From Mycolicibacterium madagascariense (GTDB lineage Bacteria > Actinomycetota > Actinomycetes > Mycobacteriales > Mycobacteriaceae), in contig NZ_AP022610.1 in the NCBI RefSeq assembly GCF_010729665.1, positions 2,046,001 through 2,110,000 on the forward strand: a DNA stretch of 64,000 nt, in the 5' to 3' direction. The notes below the pieces were generated by a model that had not been told where the DNA came from, ran no database searches, and saw nothing but the letters and a program-made list of their open reading frames with translations. Position 1 is the first letter of the stretch. Every line of letters starts with the position of its first letter. Shown here one piece after another: positions 1 through 9,207 of this stretch. The translations under genes and the position numbers were made by a program.

Positions 1-53
1 TCGTCGGTGAAGGGGCGGTCGGAGAAACCCAATTCGAGGGGCTGGAGGCGCAT
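1..53 (-). CDS. Possible 5' end of a gene running off the left edge
   Basis: On the minus strand an ATG at position 53 opens a frame (MRLQPLELGFSDRPFTD) that stays open to the window edge. Third codon positions are nearly all G or C, as in real genes of this DNA. Only 17 residues are visible, so no function can be given. If real, it is divergent from the MaoC gene across a 378-bp AT-richer gap. Confidence 0.45.
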   Translation of the reverse strand, partial: MRLQPLELGFSDRPFTD

Positions 54-340
54 TCTTGATCCAATTCGTCGGGCAGTCAGTGAGGTGGCGAAGTCACCGA
101 TGACTGCGGTCAATTACAAGGGGGTGAAACCAATCGCAAAATCAGTATCAATGCCGCCATCACCGGACTCCAGCCGTCATCTGAGGTGCTCGTCGGGGCG
201 GTGATGGTGACCCGTCAACAGGCGTCATTACCGGCTAATTACGTTCGGTTTGTGCTGATTTCGCTATCGTCAATAAGCCCTGTTCGGCCATTGCGGAATA
301 TCGAAAGTGCACCTAGCTCGTTTGTGGTTGGCAAATAAAT

Positions 341-354
341 ACGATTGTTATCGT
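341..354. promoter_or_regulatory. Small palindrome, candidate operator
   Basis: ACGATTGTTATCGT has perfect 5-bp arms (ACGAT/ATCGT) and lies 6 bp before the proposed -35 of the MaoC promoter. The position fits an operator for a repressor or activator. Which protein binds is unknown; the GntR protein encoded at 5309 is one candidate. Confidence 0.3.
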
Positions 355-360
355 TACGTT

Positions 361-389
361 TTGGCCGTCCGGAAGACGAGAAGTAATAT
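361..389 (+). promoter_or_regulatory. sigA-like promoter for the MaoC gene
   Basis: TTGGCC (361-366), a 17-bp spacer and TAATAT (384-389) match a housekeeping -35/-10 pair. A start near 396 would give a leader of about 36 nt that carries GAGGAG (421-426) before the GTG at 432. Confidence 0.5.
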
Positions 390-431
390 CCTTCGCGACA
401 TGCGGTCGCAACCCCCGATAGAGGAGCTGGC

Positions 432-884
432 GTGAAAGTCTTCAACGATCTGAACGAGTTTGCGGCGGCCCAAGGCAGCCAACTCGGACCCACCGAGTGG
501 CTGGAGATCGACCAGGACCGCGTCAACCTCTTCGCCGATGCGACCGACGACCACCAGTGGATTCACGTCGACCCCCAACGCGCGGCCGACGGTCCGTTCG
601 GCGGCACCATCGCGCACGGGCTGCTGACGCTGTCGCTGCTGCCCCACTTCTCCCAGCAGCTCTACCGCGTCGACGGGATCTCCCTGGCGGTCAACTACGG
701 GTACGACAAGGTGCGCTTCGTCAGCCCGGTGAAGGTGGGCGCGAAGATCCGGGCCCGGGGCGAAATCTCCACCGTCACCCAGCTGGACGGCGCCGTGCAG
801 GCCACCACGACGATCACCGTGGAAATCGAGGACTCGGCGAAGCCCGCCGCCGTCGTCCAGTCGATCGTTCGCTACATCGCCTAG
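432..884 (+). CDS. MaoC-like (R)-specific enoyl-CoA hydratase
   Basis: This is a 150-residue single hot-dog protein of the MaoC/hydratase-2 family. It is expected to hydrate 2-trans-enoyl-CoA to (R)-3-hydroxyacyl-CoA in the cytosol. The hydratase-2 motif DATDDHQWIH, with the catalytic Asp and His, is intact near residues 36-46. The sequence closely resembles what I remember of M. tuberculosis Rv0130 (HtdZ). The start is GTG at 432, supported by GAGGAG six bases upstream. The gene converges on the acyl-CoA dehydrogenase at 891 with only 6 bp between stops. Its neighbours place it in a fatty-acyl-CoA degradation cluster. Confidence 0.88.
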   Translation: MKVFNDLNEFAAAQGSQLGPTEWLEIDQDRVNLFADATDDHQWIHVDPQRAADGPFGGTIAHGLLTLSLLPHFSQQLYRVDGISLAVNYGYDKVRFVSPVKVGAKIRARGEISTVTQLDGAVQATTTITVEIEDSAKPAAVVQSIVRYIA

Positions 885-890
885 CCGGAC

Positions 891-2087
891 CTAGGTGGAC
901 CCAGCCCGCCGCTGAGCGGCCTTGACCAGGCCGCCGCCGACGATGAGGCGCTGGATCTCGCTGGTGCCCTCGTACAGACGCAGCAACCGGACCTCGCGAT
1001 AGATCCGTTCCACGGGGACGTCGCGCATGTAGCCGGCCCCGCCGTGCACCTGCACGGCGAGATCGGCGACCTTGCCGACCATCTCGGTGCAGAACAGCTT
1101 GGCCGTGGACGGCGCGATCCTGCGGTCCTCCCCGGTCAGCCACAGTCGCGCGGTGTCGCGGACCAGCGCCCGGCCCGCCATGACCCCGGCCTGCATGTCG
1201 GCCAGCATCGCCTGCACGAGCTGGAATTCGCCGATGGGCGTCCCGCCCTGCGTGGTGGTGGCGGCGTAGGCGACCGACTCGTCGAGCGCGCGCTGCGCGG
1301 CCCCGACGGACAGTGCCGCGATGTGGATGCGACCCCTTGCGAGCGACGTCATGGCGGCCCGGTAGCCGATGTCCTGCGCGCCGCCGATCAGAGCGTCGTC
1401 GCCCACCCGCACCCCGTCGAGGACGACGTCGGCCGTCCACGCGCCCTCCTGGCCCATCTTGGCGTCCTTGGCGCCGACCTCGACGCCGTGCGCGTCGGCA
1501 GGCACGAGGAACACGGCGATGCCGGGACCGTCGTCGTCCGCGGGCCGGGTGCGCGCGAACACGACGAACAGATTCGCCGTCGGCGCGTTGGTGATGTACT
1601 GCTTGCGGCCCGTGATCACCCAGGTTCCGTCGGCGGCGTCGCGAACGGCCTTGGTGCGCAAGCCCGCAGGGTTCGATCCGGCGCCGGGCTCGGTCAACGC
1701 GAACGAGGCGACCACGTCTCCGGAGGCGATGCCCTCGAGCCAGCGGGCCTTCTGCCCGTCGGTGCCGAAGCCGACGAGGACCTGGCCGGCGATGCCGTTG
1801 TTCGTCCCGAACATGGACCGCAGCGCGAGCGTGGTGTAGCCGAGCTCCATCGCCATCTCGACGTCCTGGGCGATGTCGAGGCCCAGACCGCCCCACTCCT
1901 GCGGGATGGCGTAGCCGAACAGGCCCATCGACGCGGCCCGTGCGCGGATGTCGTCGGGCACCCGGTCGCCGTTCATGATCTCCGACTCGCGGGGGACGAC
2001 CGCCGACCGGACGAAGTCGCGCGTCGCGGCCAGGATCTCCCGGAAGTCCTGTTCGCCGACCGCTGAGCTGACCGTGGACGCCGTCAT
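891..2087 (-). CDS. Acyl-CoA dehydrogenase
   Basis: This 398-residue FAD-dependent acyl-CoA dehydrogenase would introduce the alpha,beta double bond into an acyl-CoA. The flavin-binding segment [14 protein letters not shown] is present. The C-terminal [11 protein letters not shown] segment carries the catalytic-base Glu at the usual place for this family. ATG at 2087 is chosen over upstream ATGs at 2129-2132 because AGGAGA lies about nine bases before it. It is divergent from the SDR gene at 2184, so a shared control region is likely. The preferred substrate cannot be read from the sequence. Confidence 0.88.
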   Translation of the reverse strand: MTASTVSSAVGEQDFREILAATRDFVRSAVVPRESEIMNGDRVPDDIRARAASMGLFGYAIPQEWGGLGLDIAQDVEMAMELGYTTLALRSMFGTNNGIAGQVLVGFGTDGQKARWLEGIASGDVVASFALTEPGAGSNPAGLRTKAVRDAADGTWVITGRKQYITNAPTANLFVVFARTRPADDDGPGIAVFLVPADAHGVEVGAKDAKMGQEGAWTADVVLDGVRVGDDALIGGAQDIGYRAAMTSLARGRIHIAALSVGAAQRALDESVAYAATTTQGGTPIGEFQLVQAMLADMQAGVMAGRALVRDTARLWLTGEDRRIAPSTAKLFCTEMVGKVADLAVQVHGGAGYMRDVPVERIYREVRLLRLYEGTSEIQRLIVGGGLVKAAQRRAGST

Positions 2088-2125
2088 GGGGCGCTTCTCC
2101 TGACTGCTGGGGGTGGGTTGCAGCG

Positions 2126-2141
2126 ACATCATATTTTATGT
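2126..2141. promoter_or_regulatory. AT-rich imperfect palindrome between divergent genes
   Basis: ACATCATATTTTATGT begins and ends with complementary ACAT/ATGT. It is the only AT-rich run in the 96-bp gap between the divergent acyl-CoA dehydrogenase and SDR genes. It could be an operator or a -10 region. This is a weak call based on position and symmetry alone. Confidence 0.28.
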
Positions 2142-2183
2142 TTGATCGCAGACCGGGGGAACGACGAGAAGGGACGGCCGCAC

Positions 2184-2924
2184 ATGGCATTGCTCGAGGG
2201 ACGAACCGCGGTGGTCACCGGCGGCGCCCAGGGGATCGGCTTCGCGATCGCGCAGCGCTATGCCACCGAGGGTGCGCGCGTCGTACTCGGCGACCTCGAC
2301 CTGGCCGCGACCGAGGCGGCGGTCAAGAAACTCGGTGGGCGTGACGTCGCGACCGCGGTGCGCTGCGACGTGACCGACGCGGCGCAGGTTCAGGCGCTCG
2401 TCACCGCGGCGGTCGACACGTTCGGGAGTCTGGACGTCATGGTGAACAACGCGGGCATCACCCGCGACGCCACCATGCGCAAGATGACCGAGGAGCAGTT
2501 CGACCAGGTGATCTCGGTCCATCTCAAGGGCACGTGGAACGGCACCCGCCTGGCCGCGGGCATCATGCGCGAGAACGGGCGCGGCGCGATCGTCAACATC
2601 TCGTCGATCTCCGGCAAGGTGGGTCTGATCGGCCAGACGAACTACTCGGCCGCCAAGGCCGGCATCGTCGGTCTGACCAAGGCCGCCGCCAAGGAGGTCG
2701 CCCACCTCGGGGTGCGGATCAATGCGATTCAGCCCGGGCTCATCCGCTCGGCGATGACCGAGGCCATGCCGCAACGCATTTGGGACGAGAAGCTCGCCGA
2801 GATCCCCATGGCCCGAGCCGGTGAGCCCGACGAGGTCGCCAAGGTGGCCCTGTTCCTCGCATCGGACCTCTCGTCCTACATGACGGGCACCGTGCTCGAA
2901 GTGACCGGCGGACGGCACATCTGA
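2184..2924 (+). CDS. SDR family dehydrogenase, FabG-like
   Basis: This 246-residue classical short-chain dehydrogenase has the NAD(P)-binding GGAQGIG near the N terminus, the NNAG motif, catalytic Ser (NISSISG), YSAAKAG (Tyr and Lys) and a C-terminal [10 protein letters not shown] typical of FabG. The likely role is oxidation or reduction of a 3-hydroxy/3-oxoacyl-CoA, the step before the thiolase whose ATG overlaps this stop codon (TGATG at 2922-2926). ATG at 2184 is preferred over a longer frame from 2118 because the homologous N terminus ([14 protein letters not shown]) begins here, with GAGAAGGGA upstream. Confidence 0.88.
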   Translation: MALLEGRTAVVTGGAQGIGFAIAQRYATEGARVVLGDLDLAATEAAVKKLGGRDVATAVRCDVTDAAQVQALVTAAVDTFGSLDVMVNNAGITRDATMRKMTEEQFDQVISVHLKGTWNGTRLAAGIMRENGRGAIVNISSISGKVGLIGQTNYSAAKAGIVGLTKAAAKEVAHLGVRINAIQPGLIRSAMTEAMPQRIWDEKLAEIPMARAGEPDEVAKVALFLASDLSSYMTGTVLEVTGGRHI

Positions 2925-4135
2925 TGTCGGACGTCGTCATCTGCGAGCCGGTCCGCACGCCCATCGGTCGCTACGGCGGGATGTTCACGACGCTCACCGC
3001 GGTCGAGCTCGGTGTGGCAGCGCTGCGAGGACTGTTGGCGCGCACCGGAATTGGGCCCGACGACGTCGAGGACGTCATCCTCGGGCACTGCTATCCAAGC
3101 ATGGAGGCCCCGGCGATCGGCCGCGTCGTCGCACTGGACGCGGGCCTGCCCGTGACCGTACCGGGCATGCAGCTCGACCGGCGCTGCGGATCGGGTCTGC
3201 AGGCCGTGATCCAGGCGTGCCTGCAGGTGGGCTCGGGTCAGCACGAGCTCGTCGTCGCCGGTGGGGCCGAATCGATGAGCAACGTCGTGTTTCACTCCAC
3301 CGACATGCGCTGGGGCGGGGCGCGCACCGGGGTGACCGTGCACGACGCGCTGAACCGCGGGCGGACGACTGCCGGCGGGCGCGACTACCCGGTGCCCGGC
3401 GGGATGATCGAGACCGCCGAGAACCTGCGCCGGCAGTACGGCATCTCGCGGGCCGAACAGGACGAGCTGGCCGCGGCGTCGCACGAACGTGCCGTGGCCG
3501 CCCAGAAGAACGGCATCCTCGACGAGGAGATCGTGCCGGTCACCGTGACCACACGCGGCGGTGAGGAGGTGATCACCGTCGACGAGCACCCCAGGGCCGA
3601 CACCACCGTCGAATCGCTCGGTCAGCTCAAACCCATTCTCGGAAAGCAGGATTCAGCGGCCACGGTCACGGCGGGCAACGCCAGCGGGCAGAACGACGCG
3701 GCGTCGGCGTGCATCGTCACCACCCCCGAGAAGGCCGCGGCACTGGGCCTGCGACCCCTGGTCAGACTGGTCTCCTGGGGTGTGGCCGGTGTGGCCCCCA
3801 ACGTCATGGGCATCGGTCCCGTGCCCGCCACCGAAGTGGCGCTGAGCAAGGCCGGGCTGACGCTGGCCGACGTCGACGTCATCGAACTCAACGAGGCGTT
3901 CGCCGCGCAGGCACTGGCCGTCATGCGCGAGTGGGGCTTCACCGACGCCGACCGCGCACGCACCAACGTGCACGGTTCGGGCATCTCACTCGGCCATCCC
4001 GTCGGGGCCACCGGTGGCCGGATGCTCGCGACGCTGGCGCGCGAAATGCACCGGCGCGGAGCACGATACGGGCTGGAGACCATGTGCATCGGCGGCGGCC
4101 AGGGGCTGGCCGCGGTGTTCGAGCGGGTCGCGTGA
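2924..4135 (+). CDS. Acetyl-CoA acetyltransferase (thiolase)
   Basis: This 403-residue thiolase would cleave 3-oxoacyl-CoA with CoA. The nucleophile is Cys88 in LDRRCGSG. The C-terminal active-site His is in SLGHPVGATGGR and the second Cys is in MCIGGGQG. All three are at family-typical positions, so the enzyme looks intact. The gene overlaps the SDR by one base at its start and the next acyl-CoA dehydrogenase by four bases (GTGA), which indicates one operon with translational coupling. Confidence 0.92.
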   Translation: MSDVVICEPVRTPIGRYGGMFTTLTAVELGVAALRGLLARTGIGPDDVEDVILGHCYPSMEAPAIGRVVALDAGLPVTVPGMQLDRRCGSGLQAVIQACLQVGSGQHELVVAGGAESMSNVVFHSTDMRWGGARTGVTVHDALNRGRTTAGGRDYPVPGGMIETAENLRRQYGISRAEQDELAAASHERAVAAQKNGILDEEIVPVTVTTRGGEEVITVDEHPRADTTVESLGQLKPILGKQDSAATVTAGNASGQNDAASACIVTTPEKAAALGLRPLVRLVSWGVAGVAPNVMGIGPVPATEVALSKAGLTLADVDVIELNEAFAAQALAVMREWGFTDADRARTNVHGSGISLGHPVGATGGRMLATLAREMHRRGARYGLETMCIGGGQGLAAVFERVA

Positions 4136-5325
4136 CGCGCCTGGCGCAGACGGCCGGTCTGACCGAGGTGCAGGCCGAGATCGTCGCCACGGTGCGCCAG
4201 TTCGTGGACAGGGAGGTCATCCCGAACGCCCAGGAACTCGAGCACGCCGACGAGTACCCGCACCACATCGTCGACGCGATGCGCGAGATGGGGCTGTTCG
4301 GGTTGATGATCCCCGAAGAGCATGGCGGACTGGGGGAGTCGCTGCTGACCTACGCCCTGTGCGTCGAGGAGCTGGCGCGCGGCTGGATGAGCGTCTCCGG
4401 GGTCATCAACACCCACTTCATCGTCGCCTATATGATCCGCCAGCACGGCACCGACGAGCAGCAGCGGCGCCTCCTGCCGCGGATGGCGACCGGCGAGGTG
4501 CGCGGGGCGTTCTCGATGTCGGAGCCGGAACTGGGATCCGACGTCGCCGCCATCCGCACCAGGGCCGTCCGCGACGCCGCGGGCGACTACGTGATCGACG
4601 GCGCGAAGATGTGGCTGACCAACGGCGGCAGCTCGACACTCGTTGCGGCCCTGGTGAAGACCGACGAGGGAGCCGACAAACCCCATCGCAACCTGACGGC
4701 GTTCCTGATCGAGAAGCCGGCGGGGTTCGGCGAGGTCCTGCCCGGGCTGACCATTCCCGGCAAGATCGACAAGCTCGGGTACAAGGGCATCGACACCACC
4801 GAGATGATCTTCGACGGGTATCGCGCCGCGGCCGCCGACGTGCTCGGCGAGCAGCCCGGGCAGGGCTTCTTCCAGATGATGGACGGCGTCGAGGTCGGGC
4901 GGGTCAACGTCGCGGCGCGCGCCTGCGGCGTCGGCCTGCGCGCCTTCGAGCTAGCGATCCGATATGCCCAGCAGCGCACCAGTTTCGGCAAGCCGATCGC
5001 CGAGCACCAGGCCATCGCCTTCCAGCTCGCGGAGATGGCCACCAAGGTCGAGGCCGCCCACCTGATGATGGTCAACGCGGCCCGGTTGAAGGACTCCGGT
5101 GAACGCAACGACGTCGCGGCGGGCATGGCGAAGTACCTGGCGAGCGAATTGTGTTCGGAGGTCACCGAACAGAGCTTCCGCATCCACGGCGGCTACGGCT
5201 ACTCCAAGGAATACGAGATTGAACGCCTGATGCGCGACGCGCCGTTCCTCCTCATCGGGGAGGGCACCAGCGAGATCCAGAAGACGATCATCAGCAAGAG
5301 CCTGTTGCGTGAATACCAGCTCTGA
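4132..5325 (+). CDS. Acyl-CoA dehydrogenase
   Basis: This 397-residue acyl-CoA dehydrogenase is the second in the cluster. It has FSMSEPELGSDVA for flavin binding and LIGEGTSEIQK near the C terminus with the catalytic Glu. A GTG at 4132 that overlaps the thiolase stop is taken as the start because the N-terminal helix (LTEVQAEIVATVRQF) follows directly and coupling is usual here. The two dehydrogenases are clearly different proteins, so they probably act on different acyl-CoAs of one pathway. Confidence 0.88.
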   Translation: MTRLAQTAGLTEVQAEIVATVRQFVDREVIPNAQELEHADEYPHHIVDAMREMGLFGLMIPEEHGGLGESLLTYALCVEELARGWMSVSGVINTHFIVAYMIRQHGTDEQQRRLLPRMATGEVRGAFSMSEPELGSDVAAIRTRAVRDAAGDYVIDGAKMWLTNGGSSTLVAALVKTDEGADKPHRNLTAFLIEKPAGFGEVLPGLTIPGKIDKLGYKGIDTTEMIFDGYRAAAADVLGEQPGQGFFQMMDGVEVGRVNVAARACGVGLRAFELAIRYAQQRTSFGKPIAEHQAIAFQLAEMATKVEAAHLMMVNAARLKDSGERNDVAAGMAKYLASELCSEVTEQSFRIHGGYGYSKEYEIERLMRDAPFLLIGEGTSEIQKTIISKSLLREYQL

Positions 5326-6004
5326 GCCCGGTTTCTCGGCCCGCCCGCAACTGGCCGACGACGTCGCGCGGTACGTGCGCAGGCGCATCTTCGACGGCTC
5401 GGTCCGGGCGGGGGAGTACCTGCGTCTGGATCAGTTGGCCGCGGAGTTGGGCATCAGCGTGACGCCGGTGCGCGAGGCGCTGCTGAACCTGCGCGCCGAA
5501 GGCCTGTTGGAACTGCTGCCGCGGCGCGGCTTCATGGTGCTGGCCGTGACGGCCCGCGACGTCGCCGACGTCGCGAACGTGCAGGCGTTCATCGGCGGCG
5601 AGCTGGCGGCCCGAGCGGCCGAGAACGTCACCGACGAGCAACTCGCGGAACTGCAGCGCATCCAGGACGAGCTCGAGCGGGCCTACGGCAGCAGCGACCT
5701 CGACCGGATGGTGCGCCTCAACCACGAGTTCCACCGGCTGATCAACGTCGCGGCGGATTCGGCGAAGCTGACGCAGTTCATGTCCGGCATCACGCGCTAC
5801 GCCCCGGAATCGGTGTTTCCCACGCTGGCGGGCTGGCCCGCGCAGTCGACCAGAGACCACCGGCGCATCGTGGCGGCCCTGCAGCAGCGCGACGGCGCAC
5901 GGGCGCGGAGTGCGATGGCCGAGCACTTCACCGTCGGCGTGGTCCCGCTGACGGAGCATCTCGCCGAGCTCGGGGTCATCGCCGACGCGGAGAACGCCGT
6001 CTGA
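5309..6004 (+). CDS. GntR family regulator, FCD (FadR-like) type
   Basis: This 231-residue protein has an N-terminal winged helix-turn-helix (around residues 20-75, LDQLAAELGISVTPVREALLNL) and an all-helical FCD ligand domain. FCD regulators usually sense small carboxylates or acyl-CoA-derived compounds. The start GTG overlaps the preceding dehydrogenase by 17 bp. It is therefore co-transcribed with the genes it probably controls. Candidate operators are the palindromes at 341-354 and 2126-2141, an inference from position. Confidence 0.85.
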   Translation: MNTSSEPGFSARPQLADDVARYVRRRIFDGSVRAGEYLRLDQLAAELGISVTPVREALLNLRAEGLLELLPRRGFMVLAVTARDVADVANVQAFIGGELAARAAENVTDEQLAELQRIQDELERAYGSSDLDRMVRLNHEFHRLINVAADSAKLTQFMSGITRYAPESVFPTLAGWPAQSTRDHRRIVAALQQRDGARARSAMAEHFTVGVVPLTEHLAELGVIADAENAV

Positions 6005-6100
6005 CGGTCCGCGCCCGCGGATGGCCGCCGCATCTCGGCGGCGATACAGTCTCTGCTAGTTTTGTAACGTCGCCTACGTCTACGTCCGAGGTCGTGAGAT

Positions 6101-7276
6101 ATGCCTACACCCGTCATCGTCGGAGCCGCCCGTACGGCCATCGGCCGTTCCTTCAAGGGCACGCTGGTCAACACGCCGCCCGAAACGCTCATCACGACGG
6201 TCCTGCCCGAGGTGATCCGCAGGTCGGGCATCGATCCGGCCGATCTGGACGACGTCATCGTCGCCGAATCCCACTACGGCGGCGGCGACCTCGCGCGCTA
6301 CGCCGCCGACGCGACCGGGATGCAGCACGTGCCCGGTCAGTCGGTGAACCGGCACTGCGCGGGCAGCCTGACGGCCATCGGCAACGCCTCGGCGCAGATC
6401 GGCTCGGGCATGGAGCGAGCGATCATCGCCGGTGGCGTGCAGTCGCTGTCGATGACGCCGCTGGTGAATTGGCGCATCCCCGGACCCGAGCTGAAGTTCG
6501 AGGAGCGCTGGATGCCGCCGACCCACGTCGAGACGCCCGACGCCCCCGCGAAGGACATGTCGATCACCGTCGGATGGAACACCGCGCAGTCCTACGGCAT
6601 CACGCGCGAGGAGATGGACGCCTGGGCCGTCCGCTCGCATCAGCGGGCCATCGCCGCGATCGACGCAGGCACGTTCATCGACGAGATCATCCCGCTCAAG
6701 GTCGAGCTGCCCGACGGGTCAATCATCGACTTCAGCGTCGACGAGCAACCTCGTCGTGACACCACCGCCGAGAAGCTGGCAGGCCTCAAGGTGCTGCACC
6801 CCGAGATCGAGGGCTTCTCGATCACGGCGGGCAACGCCAGCGGCACCAACGACGCGTGCGCCGCGGTGGCCGTGGTCGACCGCGACTACGCCACGGGCGC
6901 CGGGCTGTCGGTGATGGCGACCGTGCGGGCGTGGGCGTCGGTCGGGGTCGCCCCCCGCGACACCGGCCTCGGCGCCGTCAAGGTCATCGCCAAGGTGCTC
7001 GACCGCGCCGGCCTCACGCCGTCGGACGTCGCGCTGTGGGAGATCAACGAGGCCTTCGCATCGGTGCCGATCGCCGCGGCCAAGGAGTACGGCCTCGACG
7101 AGGAACTGGTGAACTACTCCGGCAGCGGCTGCAGCCTCGGCCATCCCATCGCTGCGTCCGGCGCGCGGATGGTGACCACGCTGGTGCACGAGCTCCAGCG
7201 GCGCGGTGGCGGCATCGGCGTCGCGGCGATGTGCGCCGGCGGCGGCCAGGGCGGCGCCGTCGTCGTCGAGGTGTAG
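6101..7276 (+). CDS. Acetyl-CoA acetyltransferase (thiolase)
   Basis: This 391-residue thiolase is the second of the cluster. The nucleophile is Cys86 (VNRHCAGS). The C-terminal SLGHPIAASGAR His and MCAGGGQGG Cys are intact. It follows the regulator after a 96-bp gap containing TACAGT and other -10-like words, so it may have its own promoter. Two distinct thiolases in one cluster suggest successive chain-shortening steps on different substrates. Confidence 0.9.
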   Translation: MPTPVIVGAARTAIGRSFKGTLVNTPPETLITTVLPEVIRRSGIDPADLDDVIVAESHYGGGDLARYAADATGMQHVPGQSVNRHCAGSLTAIGNASAQIGSGMERAIIAGGVQSLSMTPLVNWRIPGPELKFEERWMPPTHVETPDAPAKDMSITVGWNTAQSYGITREEMDAWAVRSHQRAIAAIDAGTFIDEIIPLKVELPDGSIIDFSVDEQPRRDTTAEKLAGLKVLHPEIEGFSITAGNASGTNDACAAVAVVDRDYATGAGLSVMATVRAWASVGVAPRDTGLGAVKVIAKVLDRAGLTPSDVALWEINEAFASVPIAAAKEYGLDEELVNYSGSGCSLGHPIAASGARMVTTLVHELQRRGGGIGVAAMCAGGGQGGAVVVEV

Positions 7277-7383
7277 TCCGGCCCGGGTCGGTCGAGGGGT
7301 TCGGGGGACCAGGAGTGCCCCGCTGCCTATAGTGGGTCAGGCCGATGACGGCATCCAGACGACGAACGGGCAAGAGGGGCAAC

Positions 7384-8145
7384 GTGGCCGACGAAGTTCT
7401 CACCGAACGACGGGGCCGCACCCTCGTCATCACCATCAACCGGCCCGAGGCGCGCAACGCCTTCAACACGGCCGTCGCCCAAGGCCTCGCCGACGCGATG
7501 GACGAACTCGACGACACCGCCGAACTCTCCGTGGCGATCGTGACCGGGGCAGGCGGAAACTTCTGCGCCGGAATGGATCTCAAGGCATTCATGGCCGGCG
7601 AGGTCCCCACGATCCCCGGCCGCGGCATCGGTTTCACCGAACGTCCGCCGCGCAAGCCGGTGATCGCTGCCGTCGAGGGCTACGCGTTGGCCGGTGGCAC
7701 CGAGATCGTGCTGGCGACGGATCTGGTGGTCGCCTCCAAGGTGGCGAAGTTCGGCATCCCCGAGGTCAAGCGCGGTCTGGTGGCGGCCGGCGGTGGATTG
7801 CTGCGGCTCCCGCATCGCATCCCCTATCAGAAGGCCCTCGAGCTGGCACTGACCGGTGAGAGCTTCACCGCCGAGCAGGCCGCCGGGTGGGGCTTCGTCA
7901 ACGTCCTGACCGAGCCGGGTGAAGCATTGGCCGGCGCTCTGGCTCTCGCAGAACGCATTTCGGCCAACGGGCCCCTTGCGGTGGCGGTGACCAAGGAGGT
8001 CATCGTGAAGTCCGCCGGGTGGAGCGAGGACGAGATGTGGCGCAAGCAGCAGGAACTCATCATGCCGGTGTTCTCCTCCAAGGACGCCATGGAGGGTGCG
8101 ACCGCGTTCGCCGAGAAGCGCACGCCCAACTGGACGGGTTCGTGA
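7384..8145 (+). CDS. Enoyl-CoA hydratase/isomerase (crotonase family)
   Basis: This 253-residue crotonase would hydrate or isomerise an enoyl-CoA. The oxyanion-hole segment CAGMDLKAF is present. Both Glu residues that carry out hydration in classical enoyl-CoA hydratase are kept (GYALAGGTEIVLATD and KFGIPEVKRG). GTG at 7384 is preferred because AAGAGGGG lies just upstream and the length fits the family. A longer frame from ATG 7345 adds 13 basic residues with no family support. Confidence 0.85.
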   Translation: MADEVLTERRGRTLVITINRPEARNAFNTAVAQGLADAMDELDDTAELSVAIVTGAGGNFCAGMDLKAFMAGEVPTIPGRGIGFTERPPRKPVIAAVEGYALAGGTEIVLATDLVVASKVAKFGIPEVKRGLVAAGGGLLRLPHRIPYQKALELALTGESFTAEQAAGWGFVNVLTEPGEALAGALALAERISANGPLAVAVTKEVIVKSAGWSEDEMWRKQQELIMPVFSSKDAMEGATAFAEKRTPNWTGS

Positions 8146-8152
8146 CGGGCGC

Positions 8153-9190
8153 GTGACGCGCCCGCTGGACGAGCTGGGTTTCTACCTGCTGGCCGGTGCG
8201 GGTGGCGAGGGACCGGCGGGATTGATGGACGAAGCGCGCACCGGCGAGGAGCTCGGCTTCGGCACGGCGTTCATCTCCGAACGGTGGAACGTCAAGGAGG
8301 CCTCGTCACTCGTCGGGGCGGCGTGCGCGGTGACCAGCCGCATGCGCATCGCCACCGCGGCGACGAATCACAACACGCGCCATCCGCTCATCACCGGGTC
8401 GTGGGCGACCACGATGCACCGGCTCTCGGGCGGTCGCTTCACCCTCGGCATCGGACGCGGGATCGCCGCGCTCTACGGCGCCTTCGGCGTGCCGCCGGTG
8501 ACCACCGCGCAGATGGAGGACTTCGCCCGCGTCATGCGCAGGCTGTGGCAGGGCGAGGTCGTCGTCGACCACGACGGTCCCATCGGGACGTACCCGTTGC
8601 TGTTCCTCGATCCCGACTTCCGCGAGGACATCCGGCTCGCCATCGTGGCGTTCGGACCGCAGACCCTGGCACTCGGCGGCCGACTGTTCGACGACGTCGT
8701 CCTGCACACGTACTTCACGCCGGCGACGCTGCAGCGGGCGGCCAAGACGGTCAAGGAGGCTGCCGAGCAGGCCGGCCGCGATCCCCGCGACGTCAGGGTG
8801 TGGTCGTGCCTCGCCACCGTCGGCGATCATCTCCCCGAGGAGGTGCGGCTGAAGAAGACCGTCGCCAGATTGGCGACCTACCTGCAGGGCTACGGTGACC
8901 TGCTGGTGACGACCAACGACTGGGATCTCGCCGTGCTGCAGCGATTCCGGGACGATCACGTGGTGCAGTCCATCGGTGGCGGCATCGACCACCACGCGAC
9001 CGCCGAGCAGATCGAGCACATCGCGACGCTGATCCCCGCGGAGTGGTTGGAACCGTCGGCGACGGGATCCGCGCAGCAGTGCGTCGACCGCGTGCGCGAG
9101 GAGTTCGACTACGGCGCCGACGCGGTGATCATGCACGGCGCCACCCCGGAGGAACTCGCGCCCATCATCGCGGCGTACCGCGCGTCCTGA
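8153..9190 (+). CDS. LLM-class F420-dependent oxidoreductase
   Basis: This 345-residue luciferase-like TIM-barrel protein is of the mycobacterial F420-linked type. N-terminal ELGFYLLAGAGG, ATAATNHNTRHPL and GRFTLGIGRGIAALYGAFG are typical of the subfamily named after MSMEG_2249 (family recalled from memory). It begins at GTG 8153, seven bases after the hydratase stop, and so belongs to the same operon. The redox step it catalyses is unknown. Its presence suggests that the substrate is not an ordinary straight-chain fatty acid. Confidence 0.82.
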   Translation: MTRPLDELGFYLLAGAGGEGPAGLMDEARTGEELGFGTAFISERWNVKEASSLVGAACAVTSRMRIATAATNHNTRHPLITGSWATTMHRLSGGRFTLGIGRGIAALYGAFGVPPVTTAQMEDFARVMRRLWQGEVVVDHDGPIGTYPLLFLDPDFREDIRLAIVAFGPQTLALGGRLFDDVVLHTYFTPATLQRAAKTVKEAAEQAGRDPRDVRVWSCLATVGDHLPEEVRLKKTVARLATYLQGYGDLLVTTNDWDLAVLQRFRDDHVVQSIGGGIDHHATAEQIEHIATLIPAEWLEPSATGSAQQCVDRVREEFDYGADAVIMHGATPEELAPIIAAYRAS

Positions 9191-9207
9191 CCCGGCGCGT
9201 GGGCTCG

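Larger units (their letters stand above)
54..431. promoter_or_regulatory. Intergenic control region upstream of the MaoC gene
   Basis: This 378-bp stretch holds no convincing gene. It is clearly more AT-rich than its surroundings, especially 225-400, as expected of a promoter region. It contains the sigA-like promoter and the small palindrome listed separately. A 65-codon open frame at 7-204 has no ribosome site or recognisable protein and is not called. Confidence 0.5.

Noticed and set aside
7..204. 65-codon open frame at the left edge
   Set aside because: It has no ribosome site and poor codon bias. The opposite strand has a better candidate gene start at position 53.
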